A stretch of DNA of 64,000 nt from CALACW01 sp963627915 (GTDB taxonomy: Bacteria > Bacillota > Clostridia > Oscillospirales > Acutalibacteraceae). Positions 1-8,079 of this stretch are shown here, one piece after another. Positions within the stretch are counted from its first letter, which is position 1. Every line of letters begins with the position of its first letter. Location of the stretch: contig CAVGCY010000055.1 in the NCBI GenBank assembly GCA_963627915.1, positions 1 through 64,000 on the forward strand. Direction: 5' to 3'. The notes beneath the pieces are model-generated. The model worked only from the letters and a program-made list of their open reading frames with translations. It made no database searches and was not told where the DNA came from. Position numbers and translations under genes: made by a program.

Positions 1-550
1 TCCCGCAGACCATAAGAGGACTGCGCGTCAGAAAAGTCCTCTCATATATATAGTCGGGAAAATTGCTGTTTCTTACGGAAAAAAGTCTATTGTTTACAGA
101 ATGTTCATATTTGCTCGTCAAAAATACAATTCATTCGGCGTAAAAAGGCAGAAGTGCAATTTCTGATTTCAATTTTATGCTCTGTTTTTGCTTCATTGGC
201 ATAAAACATTGTATAAACACGGTAAGCGACAACAGTATATTTTTCCGTCAGGGAAATATCAACATATAAAACAGGATTATCTATAAGCGTATGAGCCGCA
301 AAACGGCTTACACGCAGTAATTGCATACTATCGGAAATAACGTGACATGTCAAGAAATGTGCAGTCGAATTTTACCCTAAATACTGAAATTGTATGCTCA
401 CCGGCTCGGATTTTTTTGTGCTGATGCATATTCACGGTATATTACCGACGTCAAACCAAACGGATTTACCGCAAATAATATAAAGATTTGTTAATTAAAG
501 TGCGCAGGTTAAAAAAACAACTTGCGCACTTTATTTTCAATCTCTAAAAT
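1..550. other. Gene-poor left edge with hairpin and weak promoter
   Basis: No convincing gene was found here. Bases 15-22 and 35-42 form a perfect 8-bp inverted repeat (AGAGGACT/AGTCCTCT), enclosed by TCCCG near base 1 and CGGGA near base 55. On the minus strand TTGACA (348-353) and TAGTAT (325-330) are 17 bases apart and could be a promoter reading toward the left edge. A minus-strand reading frame (105-326 from its first ATG, 73 codons) is open but has no ribosome site and resembles nothing I know. Whether this is a small RNA, a degraded gene or spacer cannot be told from the window. Confidence 0.4.
497..533 (-). terminator. Terminator after mscL
   Basis: AAAGTGCGCA (497-506) pairs perfectly with TGCGCACTTT (523-532) around an A/T-rich loop. 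It begins 18 bases after the mscL stop. T-rich sequence flanks both sides, so it may work in both directions. Confidence 0.75.
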
Positions 551-1015
551 TTATTCTTTTTTCTCATTCTGGGCTTTGAGCAAATCTCTTATTTCCTCAA
601 GAAGTTCAGTTTCAGCTGATTTTTTTTCCTCCTCTTCTTCTTCCTTTGCCTCCTCTTCTTTTTTAACAAGAGTTTCAAATCTGTTCTTAACGCTCATCAC
701 GATTTTAAGCACAAGGAAAATCGACAGCGCAATTATGAAAAAATCAATGACGCTTTGAATAAAATTTCCGTAGTTAAGGGCTATCTCCTGCTGAATAACA
801 AATCCCCCATCATCGAACGTTTCCGGCTTAAAGACATATTTAAGCCCCGTGAGCGAAACCTCGCCGGTAAGCAAACTGATAAGAGGGGTTATAATATCGG
901 TAACAAGAGAGGAAACTATCTTTCCAAAAGCAGAACCGATTACAACGCCGAGCGCCATATCGACAATATTACCCTTCATGGCAAATTCCTTAAATTCGTT
1001 AAAAAACTTTTTCAT
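551..1015 (-). CDS. mscL: Large-conductance mechanosensitive channel MscL
   Basis: MscL is the pentameric membrane pore that opens under extreme turgor to release solutes during hypo-osmotic shock. The 154-residue product has the family layout. It starts with an amphipathic N-terminus (MKKFFNEFKEFAMKGNIVDM), then TM1 with VIGSAFGKIVSSLVTDIITP, a periplasmic loop of about 45 residues, TM2 near residues 85-107, and a highly charged C-terminal bundle with an acidic run of about ten glutamates. The acidic linker is longer than in E. coli MscL (136 residues). The start follows GGAGGTATTGGT. The gene is monocistronic, with its own promoter and terminator, and is divergent from the GH3 gene. Confidence 0.95.
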   Translation of the reverse strand: MKKFFNEFKEFAMKGNIVDMALGVVIGSAFGKIVSSLVTDIITPLISLLTGEVSLTGLKYVFKPETFDDGGFVIQQEIALNYGNFIQSVIDFFIIALSIFLVLKIVMSVKNRFETLVKKEEEAKEEEEEEKKSAETELLEEIRDLLKAQNEKKE

Positions 1016-1041
1016 ACCAATACCTCCGTCACTTTTTTTAC

Positions 1042-1070
1042 AGTATATAACAAGATTCTCCTTTATTCAA
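1042..1070 (-). promoter_or_regulatory. mscL promoter
   Basis: Minus-strand TTGAAT (1065-1070) and TATACT (1042-1047) are separated by 17 bases, close to the sigma-A consensus and about 27 bases from the mscL start. Confidence 0.7.
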
Positions 1071-1122
1071 CGCTTTTCAGAAATTTTGACGATAAAAATC
1101 ATTTACAAATACTCTGTGAAGC

Positions 1123-1151
1123 TTGATTTAAATATTAATATACATTATAAT
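1123..1151 (+). promoter_or_regulatory. Promoter of the GH3 gene
   Basis: TTGATT (1123-1128), 17-base spacer, TATAAT (1146-1151), followed by AGGAG eight bases before the ATG at 1184. Confidence 0.75.
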
Positions 1152-1183
1152 TCAATAGAAAAATACTGTTTAGGAGTTTTTTT

Positions 1184-3568
1184 ATGGATAAATATGCAAG
1201 ATTCAGATACCAGCCGTGCATTCCGCTCGGAAAAGACGGAAGAAAGGCGACAGGCTCAAAGGAACACACAAAACTTTCAAGAACGGCTGCCGGCGAAGGT
1301 ATGGTTCTTTTAAAAAATGAAAACAACGCTCTGCCGTTAAAGAGAGGAACGCACATCGCCCTCTTCGGCAAAGCGACAATCGAATACATAAAAGGAGGCG
1401 GAGGAAGCGGAGATGTTTTTACATCTCACATAACAAATATTTACGACGGCTTTGCGGAAAAAGAAAAAGAGGGCAAGGTTAAAATTTACATGCCTACAGT
1501 CAATTATTACAGGGAGTACGTAAAAGAAGAAAGCAGGAAAATACCGACGCGCGCGCAAATAGAGAAAACATGGGACAAGGTAAACGCCATGGATTTCTGC
1601 AAGGAAAAAGACGACATAATTTACGATACCTTCGCAAGTATGCATGTAAGCGAAGCGGACGTGCCCGACAAGCTCATTTCAGACGCTTCAAAAAATGCCG
1701 ATACTGCGGTAATCACATTGAGCCGTTTTTCCGCAGAAGGCGTAGACCGCAGAGCCGTACCGAACGACTACTATCTGTCCGATGTTGAAAAAAGCCTTAT
1801 AGACAGGGTTTCATCCGCATTCGTAAAAACCGTTATCGTAATTAATTCGGGCGGAATTACGGACTGCGAATACTTTGCCGTCAATAAAAATATTTCCGCC
1901 GTCATATACGGATTTCAGGGCGGACTTGAGGGCGGAGCCGCGACAGCGGATATTATATGCGGAGATGTCAACCCTTCGGGCAAGCTTGGCGACACCATCC
2001 CCAAATCATATGATTTTTATCAAAATGCCGCCGAATTTCCCGATGGCTTCGAGCATCTTGATTATTTCGACGATATCTATGTAGGCTACCGTTATTTTGA
2101 AACAATCCCCGGCGCGTACGACAAGGTACGTTATGAATTCGGATTCGGACTGTCATATACATCGTTTGAGTTTTCGGGCGCGTTCTGCGGCGAATCCGAC
2201 GGCAAAATTATCGCTGTCGTAAACGTTAAGAATACGGGCAAAGTTTCCGGTAAAGAAGTCGTACAGCTTTATTACTCCGCACCTCAGGGAATATTGTTAA
2301 AGCCTGCAAAAGAACTTTGCGCGTTTAAGAAAACAAAGCTCCTCTCCCCCGGAGAAAGCGAAACTGTTACGCTGTGCTTCGATATAAACGACATGGCAAG
2401 CTACGACGACCTCGGAAAAATCAAAAAATCCGCATACATCCTCGAAAAGGGAGAATATAAATTCTATATCGGAAACAGCGTAAGAAACGTAAAGGAATTA
2501 AATTATAAGTATATTGCCTGCTCCGATATTATTGTCAAACAGCTGACTGAGCTTTTACGTCCGTTTAAGCTCGAAAAACGCCTGTTATCGGACGGCACGT
2601 TTGAACTCCTTGCTCAGGGGACGGAAAAATATCATACGGGCAAAAACATTCTTTCACCCGCGAAAGCTCCGAATACCGCAGTTATGTTTGACTTCGTCGG
2701 CGACAGCATTACTCTTGACGAATTTGTAAAGCAACTTACCGACAGCGAGCTTATCGAGTTTACCGGCGGTCATCAGAACCAATCCGGAGTATGCAACACG
2801 GGCGCATTCGGCGGACTTAAAAGGCTCAACGTTCCTGCAGTTCCGACAGCCGACGGTCCGGCGGGCATAAGGCTTGACGAAAAAACCGGCGTTCCGACTA
2901 CAGCATGGCCGTGCGCCGCGCTTCTTGCATGCACATGGAACACCGATCTCATATACGAAGTCGGCAAAGCGGGCGGCGCAGAGCTTAAAGAAAACAACCT
3001 CGGCGTATGGCTTGCCCCCGCTATGAACATACACAGAAACCCTCTGTGCGGACGCAATTTCGAATACTTCTCAGAGGACCCCGTTCTCTCCGGCAAATGC
3101 TGCGCGGCGGAAGTACGAGGTATACAGTCGAATAATGTTTCGGCGGCGGTTAAGCACTTCGCATGCAACAACAGAGAATCAAACCGTTACGAAAGCGATT
3201 CGAGAGTTTCCGAAAGAGCGTTACGGGAGATTTATTTAAAAGGCTTTGAAATAGTCGTAAAGGAAGCCGACCCATGGTGCATTATGTCCTCATACAACAG
3301 AATCAACGGTCAGCATACATCCCAAAGTTATGAACTCCTCACCGAAATACTCAGAAACGAATGGGGCTTCAACGGAATGGTAACGACCGACTGGGGAGCG
3401 GCAAGCCTTCATTCGGACGATATATCCGCAGGCGGAGATATTAAAATGGGCGAAGGCTGCCCGGAAGAATTGAAAAAAGCACTTGATTCGGGCAAAATTA
3501 CGCGAGCAGACCTTGAAGCCTGCGTAAAACGCATACTCTCACTCATTCTCAAGACAGCGGAATACTGA
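1184..3568 (+). CDS. GH3 family glycoside hydrolase, permuted domain order
   Basis: Probably a beta-glucosidase or related exo-acting beta-glycosidase of family GH3, retaining mechanism. The order of domains is inverted. Residues about 30-300 are the alpha/beta C-terminal GH3 domain (EGMVLLKNENNALPL near its start, GDVNPSGKLGDTIP near its end). Residues about 330-440 are a fibronectin-III-like domain (FGFGLSYTSF leads in). Only after about residue 500 comes the TIM-barrel domain (PTADGPAGIRL, GRNFEYFSEDP, KHFACNNRE). The predicted nucleophile is Asp736 in VTTDWGA. Permuted GH3 enzymes are known from Ruminococcus and Butyrivibrio. There is no signal peptide, so a cytoplasmic enzyme acting on imported oligosaccharides is likely. 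The substrate cannot be read from the sequence. Confidence 0.9.
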   Translation: MDKYARFRYQPCIPLGKDGRKATGSKEHTKLSRTAAGEGMVLLKNENNALPLKRGTHIALFGKATIEYIKGGGGSGDVFTSHITNIYDGFAEKEKEGKVKIYMPTVNYYREYVKEESRKIPTRAQIEKTWDKVNAMDFCKEKDDIIYDTFASMHVSEADVPDKLISDASKNADTAVITLSRFSAEGVDRRAVPNDYYLSDVEKSLIDRVSSAFVKTVIVINSGGITDCEYFAVNKNISAVIYGFQGGLEGGAATADIICGDVNPSGKLGDTIPKSYDFYQNAAEFPDGFEHLDYFDDIYVGYRYFETIPGAYDKVRYEFGFGLSYTSFEFSGAFCGESDGKIIAVVNVKNTGKVSGKEVVQLYYSAPQGILLKPAKELCAFKKTKLLSPGESETVTLCFDINDMASYDDLGKIKKSAYILEKGEYKFYIGNSVRNVKELNYKYIACSDIIVKQLTELLRPFKLEKRLLSDGTFELLAQGTEKYHTGKNILSPAKAPNTAVMFDFVGDSITLDEFVKQLTDSELIEFTGGHQNQSGVCNTGAFGGLKRLNVPAVPTADGPAGIRLDEKTGVPTTAWPCAALLACTWNTDLIYEVGKAGGAELKENNLGVWLAPAMNIHRNPLCGRNFEYFSEDPVLSGKCCAAEVRGIQSNNVSAAVKHFACNNRESNRYESDSRVSERALREIYLKGFEIVVKEADPWCIMSSYNRINGQHTSQSYELLTEILRNEWGFNGMVTTDWGAASLHSDDISAGGDIKMGEGCPEELKKALDSGKITRADLEACVKRILSLILKTAEY

Positions 3569-3584
3569 ATTTAACACATAATAT

Positions 3585-3624
3585 AATCCCGAAACCGTAT
3601 TAATAATTGCACGGTTTCGGGATT
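3585..3624. terminator. Bidirectional terminator between convergent genes
   Basis: AATCCCGAAACCGT (3585-3598) and ACGGTTTCGGGATT (3611-3624) form a perfect 14-bp stem with a 12-base loop. It sits between the 3' ends of the GH3 gene (plus) and the recombinase-like gene (minus). Confidence 0.9.
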
Positions 3625-3627
3625 TAT

Positions 3628-4692
3628 TTAATATAAGTACGAAAAATAAACGGTTCTTGTAAATTCAGCATTCGGATGCCCTAACATTACGGACAATTCG
3701 GATATATCGACGCCGTTGCGAATACAATTAAACGCAAATGTATTTCTCAAAACAGCAAGTCCGAATTTTGAATACTTAGAATAAAGCATCGTGTTTTTAA
3801 GCACCGCGTCATAAGTTACGCTTATACTTCTTTTAAATCTCGACGCTCCGTCCGAATTTTTCATTTCTTCGTATCTCGGCAGCGAAGCAAACACATCGCC
3901 GATAAGATTTTTCGCGGTTTTTGTAAGCATAATTCTGCGCTCGAAGGGCAAATCGATACCGCCGGATAAATCTGAAAAGTCACCGCAAAACGAAATTTCC
4001 GCCGAATTAACCTTCAGAAAACCGCCGTCCGACGAACCGTATTTCACAGAAGCAAGCTCGCCCGCCGTCAGTCCCGTATACATCATAAACATAACCGATG
4101 AACCGAGATTATAGTAAGGCTTTGACGCGCCGTAAATTCTCAGCGCTTCCTTCATTATGCGGTTTCTCTCGTTAGTTTTCAGACACACGGGAGCAATTAT
4201 ATTTTTGTCACGGATATAAACACCGAAATTTCTCGACGGAATGTCAGCAAAGCCTGTAACGGATTTATAACGTTTTAAGCACGAATACAGAAACATAATA
4301 AACTGCGTCATCCCCGACATGCTTAAGCCCGACAACAGTAAACTGTTTGCGCAAAACAGCATATCATCCTCACAGGTCAGCACTGCGGGGATATCGGGAA
4401 TCATAATGCTGAGAGAACCGAATTTACCGCGTATAAATTCGCTTTCGGTCAAATCCGCGCACAGTCCGGCAAGATTGCTCAAACTAAGAAACGGATCTTT
4501 CATAATTTTATCGTCAATCCTCGCCTCACGCCTTCGCCGTGACAAGACGGCAACAACATCCGACTTTCTGCCGGCAGTATATATCTCCGTACTCGGCTGA
4601 CCGCGAACGGGAACATGGCGCAGTTCGCCCGTCCAGAAGTCATTTCCTTCCTCCCTGAATATTCGACTCTGTATCATCGGTCTGTCTGACAA
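3628..4692 (-). CDS. Tyrosine recombinase-like protein with altered active site
   Basis: The C-terminal half has the fold signatures of phage-integrase family recombinases: YTGLTAGELASV (box I region), VLRNTFAFNCIRNGVDI, SVMLGHPN and a terminal TRTVYFSYLY. Of the usual catalytic set, Arg316, His339 and the candidate nucleophile Tyr349 are present. The box I arginine is Thr209 (codon ACG at 4066-4068), and the first residue of HxxR is Ala313. Catalysis is therefore doubtful; a DNA-binding or regulatory role is possible. The protein ends five residues after the tyrosine. The TTG start at 4692 follows AAGGGG with 9 bases spacing. It is cotranscribed with the upstream HTH gene (6-base gap). No attachment repeats or other phage genes are nearby. 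Confidence 0.75.
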   Translation of the reverse strand: MSDRPMIQSRIFREEGNDFWTGELRHVPVRGQPSTEIYTAGRKSDVVAVLSRRRREARIDDKIMKDPFLSLSNLAGLCADLTESEFIRGKFGSLSIMIPDIPAVLTCEDDMLFCANSLLLSGLSMSGMTQFIMFLYSCLKRYKSVTGFADIPSRNFGVYIRDKNIIAPVCLKTNERNRIMKEALRIYGASKPYYNLGSSVMFMMYTGLTAGELASVKYGSSDGGFLKVNSAEISFCGDFSDLSGGIDLPFERRIMLTKTAKNLIGDVFASLPRYEEMKNSDGASRFKRSISVTYDAVLKNTMLYSKYSKFGLAVLRNTFAFNCIRNGVDISELSVMLGHPNAEFTRTVYFSYLY

Positions 4693-4698
4693 TTTAAA

Positions 4699-4920
4699 TT
4701 ACCCCTTTGAGGCTTCTTCGTCATCGGATATCGTAAACAATTCGTTCGGAGTGCATGAAAATATAACGCACAGAGCCTCAATATTATCATACTGTATCGA
4801 TTTTGTCTGATTGTTAATCATACGGCTGAAATTCTGATAACTCATCCCCATCTGCTTATAAAGCCAATACTTTGTTTTACCCTTTTGTTCCAACAAATTC
4901 AGAACATTTAACTTTATCAT
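4699..4920 (-). CDS. Small XRE-family (Cro/CI-type) HTH regulator
   Basis: A 73-residue stand-alone helix-turn-helix protein. KTKYWLYKQMGMSYQNFSRM is the helix-turn-helix, followed by SIQYDNIEALCVIFSCTPNE, which is typical of the short Cro-like repressors of Clostridia. The ATG at 4920 is chosen over the ATG at 4935 because GGAG lies 9 bases upstream of it and the family commonly begins MIKLN. It precedes the recombinase-like gene by 6 bases and probably regulates the pair. Confidence 0.85.
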   Translation of the reverse strand: MIKLNVLNLLEQKGKTKYWLYKQMGMSYQNFSRMINNQTKSIQYDNIEALCVIFSCTPNELFTISDDEEASKG

Positions 4921-4951
4921 AAGATATGTCTCCATAATATACTATTTAATG

Positions 4952-4962
4952 AGATAATATCT
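4952..4962. promoter_or_regulatory. Possible operator of the HTH gene
   Basis: A perfect 11-base dyad, AGATA-A-TATCT, lies 32 bases upstream of the HTH start in AT-rich DNA. The position suits autorepression. This is inference from symmetry and position only. Confidence 0.35.
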
Positions 4963-5053
4963 TATTTTTTCACGTTTTATATAGACTAATTCATTAAAGA
5001 ATGAAAACATATATAATATATAAATAAGTCACTTAAGCATTGCATTTTTATCC

Positions 5054-5115
5054 GCCCGAAATTAAATCGGGCAACATTAACGCCCCCCGAAGGAATATGA
5101 AACCTTCGGGGGGCG
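5054..5115 (-). terminator. Two hairpins downstream of the dockerin gene
   Basis: A strong stem (5081-5093 with 5103-5115, GCCCCCCGAAGG paired with CCTTCGGGGGGC) begins 41 bases after the stop. A second stem, GCCCGA/TCGGGC (5054-5072), follows and leads on the minus strand into GGATAAAAATGC. Together they are a likely terminator. The remaining intergenic sequence to the HTH gene is AT-rich and featureless. Confidence 0.7.
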
Positions 5116-5156
5116 GACTTCATAAATTCATTATATCGAATATCGTTAAATACTTT

Positions 5157-7850
5157 TTAAAAAAGCTCCGGGTTCAGTCTGGCTGAAAATCTCAGCGCGC
5201 TCCTTGCTTCTGCTGCCGATATCTTACCGTCTGAGTTTAAATCTCCGGCAGACAATTCCACAGCGTTCGTTCTATCAAGCTTTGAAGCAATTCTAAGCAT
5301 TGCACGCGCATCCGCGGCAGTTATCTTACCGTCGGAATTTACGTCGCCCATAACGATTATTACGTATTTTACATCGAAAAACGTAAGAACATTGCCGTTT
5401 TTTATCAGTGAATCCTGTGGTGAATCCAAAACAGAAGAAACAAACTGAGAATCAAATTCCCGCTGCGTAACTCCGCTCGGCTTCGGAGATTTAACTCTTA
5501 TAATTTTATTCTCGTAATCTACCGTAACATAACTACCGCCGACAGCTTCAAGTCCCGTATTTTCATTGTCCGAGGGCTTGTCATTATCCGCCAAGGGTTC
5601 GGTATTGTCAGGCTCGGAATTTGTTGCAGGTTCAGAGTCTGTTGCAGGTTCGGGGTCTGTTACGGGTTCAGCGGTTGTAACAGGCTCAGGCGCTGTCACA
5701 GGCTCGGGATCTGTCACAGGCTCGGGATCTGTCACAGGCTCGGGATCTGTTACAGGCTCGGGATCTGCTACAGGTTCGGGATTTGTTACAGGCTCGGAAT
5801 TTGTTGACGGCTCTTCAGCCGAGCAGACCGTACAAATACCGTTTTCAAACGAATGTCCGAGCGTGGGAATAGACTTCGCCTGTGAAATAATCTCTCCGCA
5901 TAATGAACATACTACAGTGCCGGTACTTCCGTCCTGCGTGCATGTCGGTGCAATTTCATCACGAGTTTCAGTCTTTTCATGACGGCACTGCGTCGGTGTT
6001 TCGGAATCGGAATCCGTATAATCAGCCCAAAGGAAAACATTTTCATTTCCGTTTTCGGGCCATGTCGGAGTAACGGACGAGTCGGAAACAAAACTGTATT
6101 TAACCGAATCGGAATTAATATTAAAAACAGCCTCTGCAAAAATATATTGATTTTCTGCCGCTGAGAGCGGTTCAAATCTCAACTCAAGATAATCTCCGCT
6201 TGTACTCATACTTATGCCTCCGACGCATCCGTCCTCAGGCATATAAATATCGGCAAGATACAGTCCGTCGGGAATTGAAAATCCGGTAACGACAGACGAA
6301 GCAAAATCCGCATTTTTTGCGCCTATTGTGAGCGTATACGTATTATTCTCCTTGTCAATCGACGACTTGAACCATGCGCACGGGCTCTGCAAACCGCATC
6401 TTTTACATACTCCGTCCGAAAAATCATGACCGAGGGATTCCTCATATACGCCGGCATCCAATACGGCATGACATTCCGAACAGTATTTAATCCCTTTAAT
6501 TCCCGATTTCGTACATGTCGGTTCTATATTCTTCGTTACAAACGATGAATGAGAATATACTCCAGTTTCCAATGATTTAACAGCGCAGGCAGGGTTTATA
6601 TAATAATTTGTCAAACTGCTTGTGTCGCCTGCGTACCATACGACGTTCATCTGTGAATCAACCGTCGGCTGACAGTCGGAGAGAATGAGATATTTACTGC
6701 GTTCTATATCTCCTATACGCTTTCCGTCAGCGTCAATAAAACAATAAGCAGTCAATGTATCGCCGTCGTTATTTCTTTCGGTCCACATCAAAGCATAGAG
6801 ATTATCATTTATTTTAACAAGCTTCGGCGTATAGCCGGCAGCCGCAGCGTCATATGATGTTATTTTAACGGTATTAACCGCGTTCAGATTTCTATCCGCG
6901 ACGGCAAGGTAAATATTTCCGTTATAGCTTGAATAAACTCCGTTTTCGTCCGTATCCGTTTTTGTATATGCAACAAGAACGTTTGAAGGCGTAAGCTCCA
7001 TGCCTCCTACGCTGATACCTGTTTCGTTATCACCGGGATTACCGGCAATTTCAACGAGATTTAACGAACCGACATTACCCGAAACAGAGCCGGGCGCACC
7101 TTTTGTAAGAACAACGGCACGCGGATAGGAGTCGCCGTGATCGACTCTGTAAACGCCGGAATTATCGGTTTTTATAAATTGATTAAAAGAGTGGCTGACA
7201 TAGCCCGTATCTATATTCCAAACACTGCTTGCCGAGTCGTCAAGACGCATTGATTCCTCGTCAACCATAAAGGACATATTTGCCTGATGATTAAATCCGT
7301 CCTCGGTTGTATACATTTTGTGCGACGTGTGAATATATAGTGCGCCGCCGTACTCGTCCATTCTTAAAGAGCCGGATTCAAACGGAATAAAAGTATTTAT
7401 CCCCGATATTCCGCAAACGCCGAGCTGTTCAAAATCCTTTGAATATTTAACGACCCTTACAACCTCCGCGTCGTCGGATTCATCAGTATTATTCTGTCCG
7501 AAAACGGCAAAGTTGTATTTCTCACCCGAAAAAAATCCTCCGAAAAGCGGAAGCGGAGCATCAATCGCTTTTTCCGATATAACATTACCGTCCAAATCGG
7601 AAACCGAAACGGCAAGAATTCCGTCCGAATAATACACTCTGACAAAATTACCGTCCGAAATATAAACATATGAATTATTGACGCTTGACCATTTCGTATC
7701 CGCCGCTCCGATTCCGGTATACTCGCCTGCATATTCGTTGTTCAAAACCGAAAGTTCGTTCTGAGCAGATATCGGAGTAAAAACAACCGACGAAAAAATA
7801 ATGCACAGCGTAAGAAAAAAAACAAGTATTCTTCTTATAGAATTATTCAT
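5157..7850 (-). CDS. Secreted multidomain protein with C-terminal dockerin
   Basis: An 897-residue exported protein. The start at 7850 is set by GGAGGG six bases upstream; the earlier in-frame start at 7892 would disrupt the signal peptide. Residues 1-30 are a signal peptide (RRILVFFLTLCIIFSSVVF). Residues about 30-430 are beta-rich with repeated aromatic/Asp-Gly strands, perhaps a propeller, with no recognised active site. Two Cys modules follow, each with CxxC pairs and an LGHxF...CxxC ending (LGHDFSDGVCKRCG, LGHSFENGICTVC), flanking a beta domain. Then comes a Pro/Glu/Val/Thr linker of 6-residue repeats and a type I dockerin of two calcium loops (GDVNSDGKITAADAR, GDLNSDGKISAAEAR). Dockerins bind cohesins. 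No cohesin protein is in this window, so the partner is unknown. Confidence 0.85.
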   Translation of the reverse strand: MNNSIRRILVFFLTLCIIFSSVVFTPISAQNELSVLNNEYAGEYTGIGAADTKWSSVNNSYVYISDGNFVRVYYSDGILAVSVSDLDGNVISEKAIDAPLPLFGGFFSGEKYNFAVFGQNNTDESDDAEVVRVVKYSKDFEQLGVCGISGINTFIPFESGSLRMDEYGGALYIHTSHKMYTTEDGFNHQANMSFMVDEESMRLDDSASSVWNIDTGYVSHSFNQFIKTDNSGVYRVDHGDSYPRAVVLTKGAPGSVSGNVGSLNLVEIAGNPGDNETGISVGGMELTPSNVLVAYTKTDTDENGVYSSYNGNIYLAVADRNLNAVNTVKITSYDAAAAGYTPKLVKINDNLYALMWTERNNDGDTLTAYCFIDADGKRIGDIERSKYLILSDCQPTVDSQMNVVWYAGDTSSLTNYYINPACAVKSLETGVYSHSSFVTKNIEPTCTKSGIKGIKYCSECHAVLDAGVYEESLGHDFSDGVCKRCGLQSPCAWFKSSIDKENNTYTLTIGAKNADFASSVVTGFSIPDGLYLADIYMPEDGCVGGISMSTSGDYLELRFEPLSAAENQYIFAEAVFNINSDSVKYSFVSDSSVTPTWPENGNENVFLWADYTDSDSETPTQCRHEKTETRDEIAPTCTQDGSTGTVVCSLCGEIISQAKSIPTLGHSFENGICTVCSAEEPSTNSEPVTNPEPVADPEPVTDPEPVTDPEPVTDPEPVTAPEPVTTAEPVTDPEPATDSEPATNSEPDNTEPLADNDKPSDNENTGLEAVGGSYVTVDYENKIIRVKSPKPSGVTQREFDSQFVSSVLDSPQDSLIKNGNVLTFFDVKYVIIVMGDVNSDGKITAADARAMLRIASKLDRTNAVELSAGDLNSDGKISAAEARSALRFSARLNPELF
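5632..5812. repeat. 18-bp coding tandem repeats (Pro-Glu-Pro-Val-Thr linker)
   Basis: On the plus strand the unit GGCTCGGGATCTGTCACA recurs several times almost unchanged and then more divergently on both sides. On the coding strand it encodes EPVTDP. The central copies are nearly identical at DNA level, which suggests recent expansion by slippage. Confidence 0.9.
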
Positions 7851-7906
7851 ATTTACCCTCCTAAATATTGATATATTTAATACAAAAACCAATATATTCT
7901 GAGTAT

Positions 7907-7936
7907 ATTATATAAAAAATGTATAACATGCGTCAA
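7907..7936 (-). promoter_or_regulatory. Promoter of the dockerin gene
   Basis: Minus-strand TTGACG (7931-7936) and TATAAT (7907-7912) with an 18-base spacer, leaving an AT-rich leader of about 50 bases. Confidence 0.65.
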
Positions 7937-7989
7937 CAAAAATATGAATAATTTGTAAACTTTTAAATTCACAACATTACGTTAAAATC

Positions 7990-8034
7990 ACCGCGAAGAC
8001 AGCGAAAAATCATCTCGTCCGTCTCCGCGGTTAA
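7990..8034 (-). terminator. Hairpin after leuS
   Basis: ACCGCGAAGAC near 7990 pairs with GTCTCCGCGGT near 8034 with one mismatch. It lies between the leuS stop and the dockerin-gene promoter and is the likely end of the nadD-leuS transcript. The T-tract on the minus strand is weak (GATTTTAACG). Confidence 0.5.
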
Positions 8035-8079
8035 TGCTGTTTTTTTAATTCAGATATTTAATACAATCCGTCCGTACTA

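Noticed and set aside
849..1313. 154-codon plus-strand frame spanning the mscL start and the GH3 start
   Set aside because: Overlaps the promoters and both real genes; no ribosome site or recognisable product.
3628..4920. Prophage or integrated element
   Set aside because: Although an HTH gene and an integrase-like gene are adjacent, there are no att repeats, no structural or replication genes, and the recombinase lacks key residues.
5632..5812. Possible CRISPR-like array
   Set aside because: Units are contiguous 18-mers without spacers and lie in frame within a coding linker. No cas genes are present.
5566..5982. Plus-strand frame of 138 codons rich in Gly-Ser-Val repeats
   Set aside because: Antisense of the Pro-Glu-Pro-Val-Thr linker of the dockerin protein; repeat periodicity keeps it open. 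No ribosome site.
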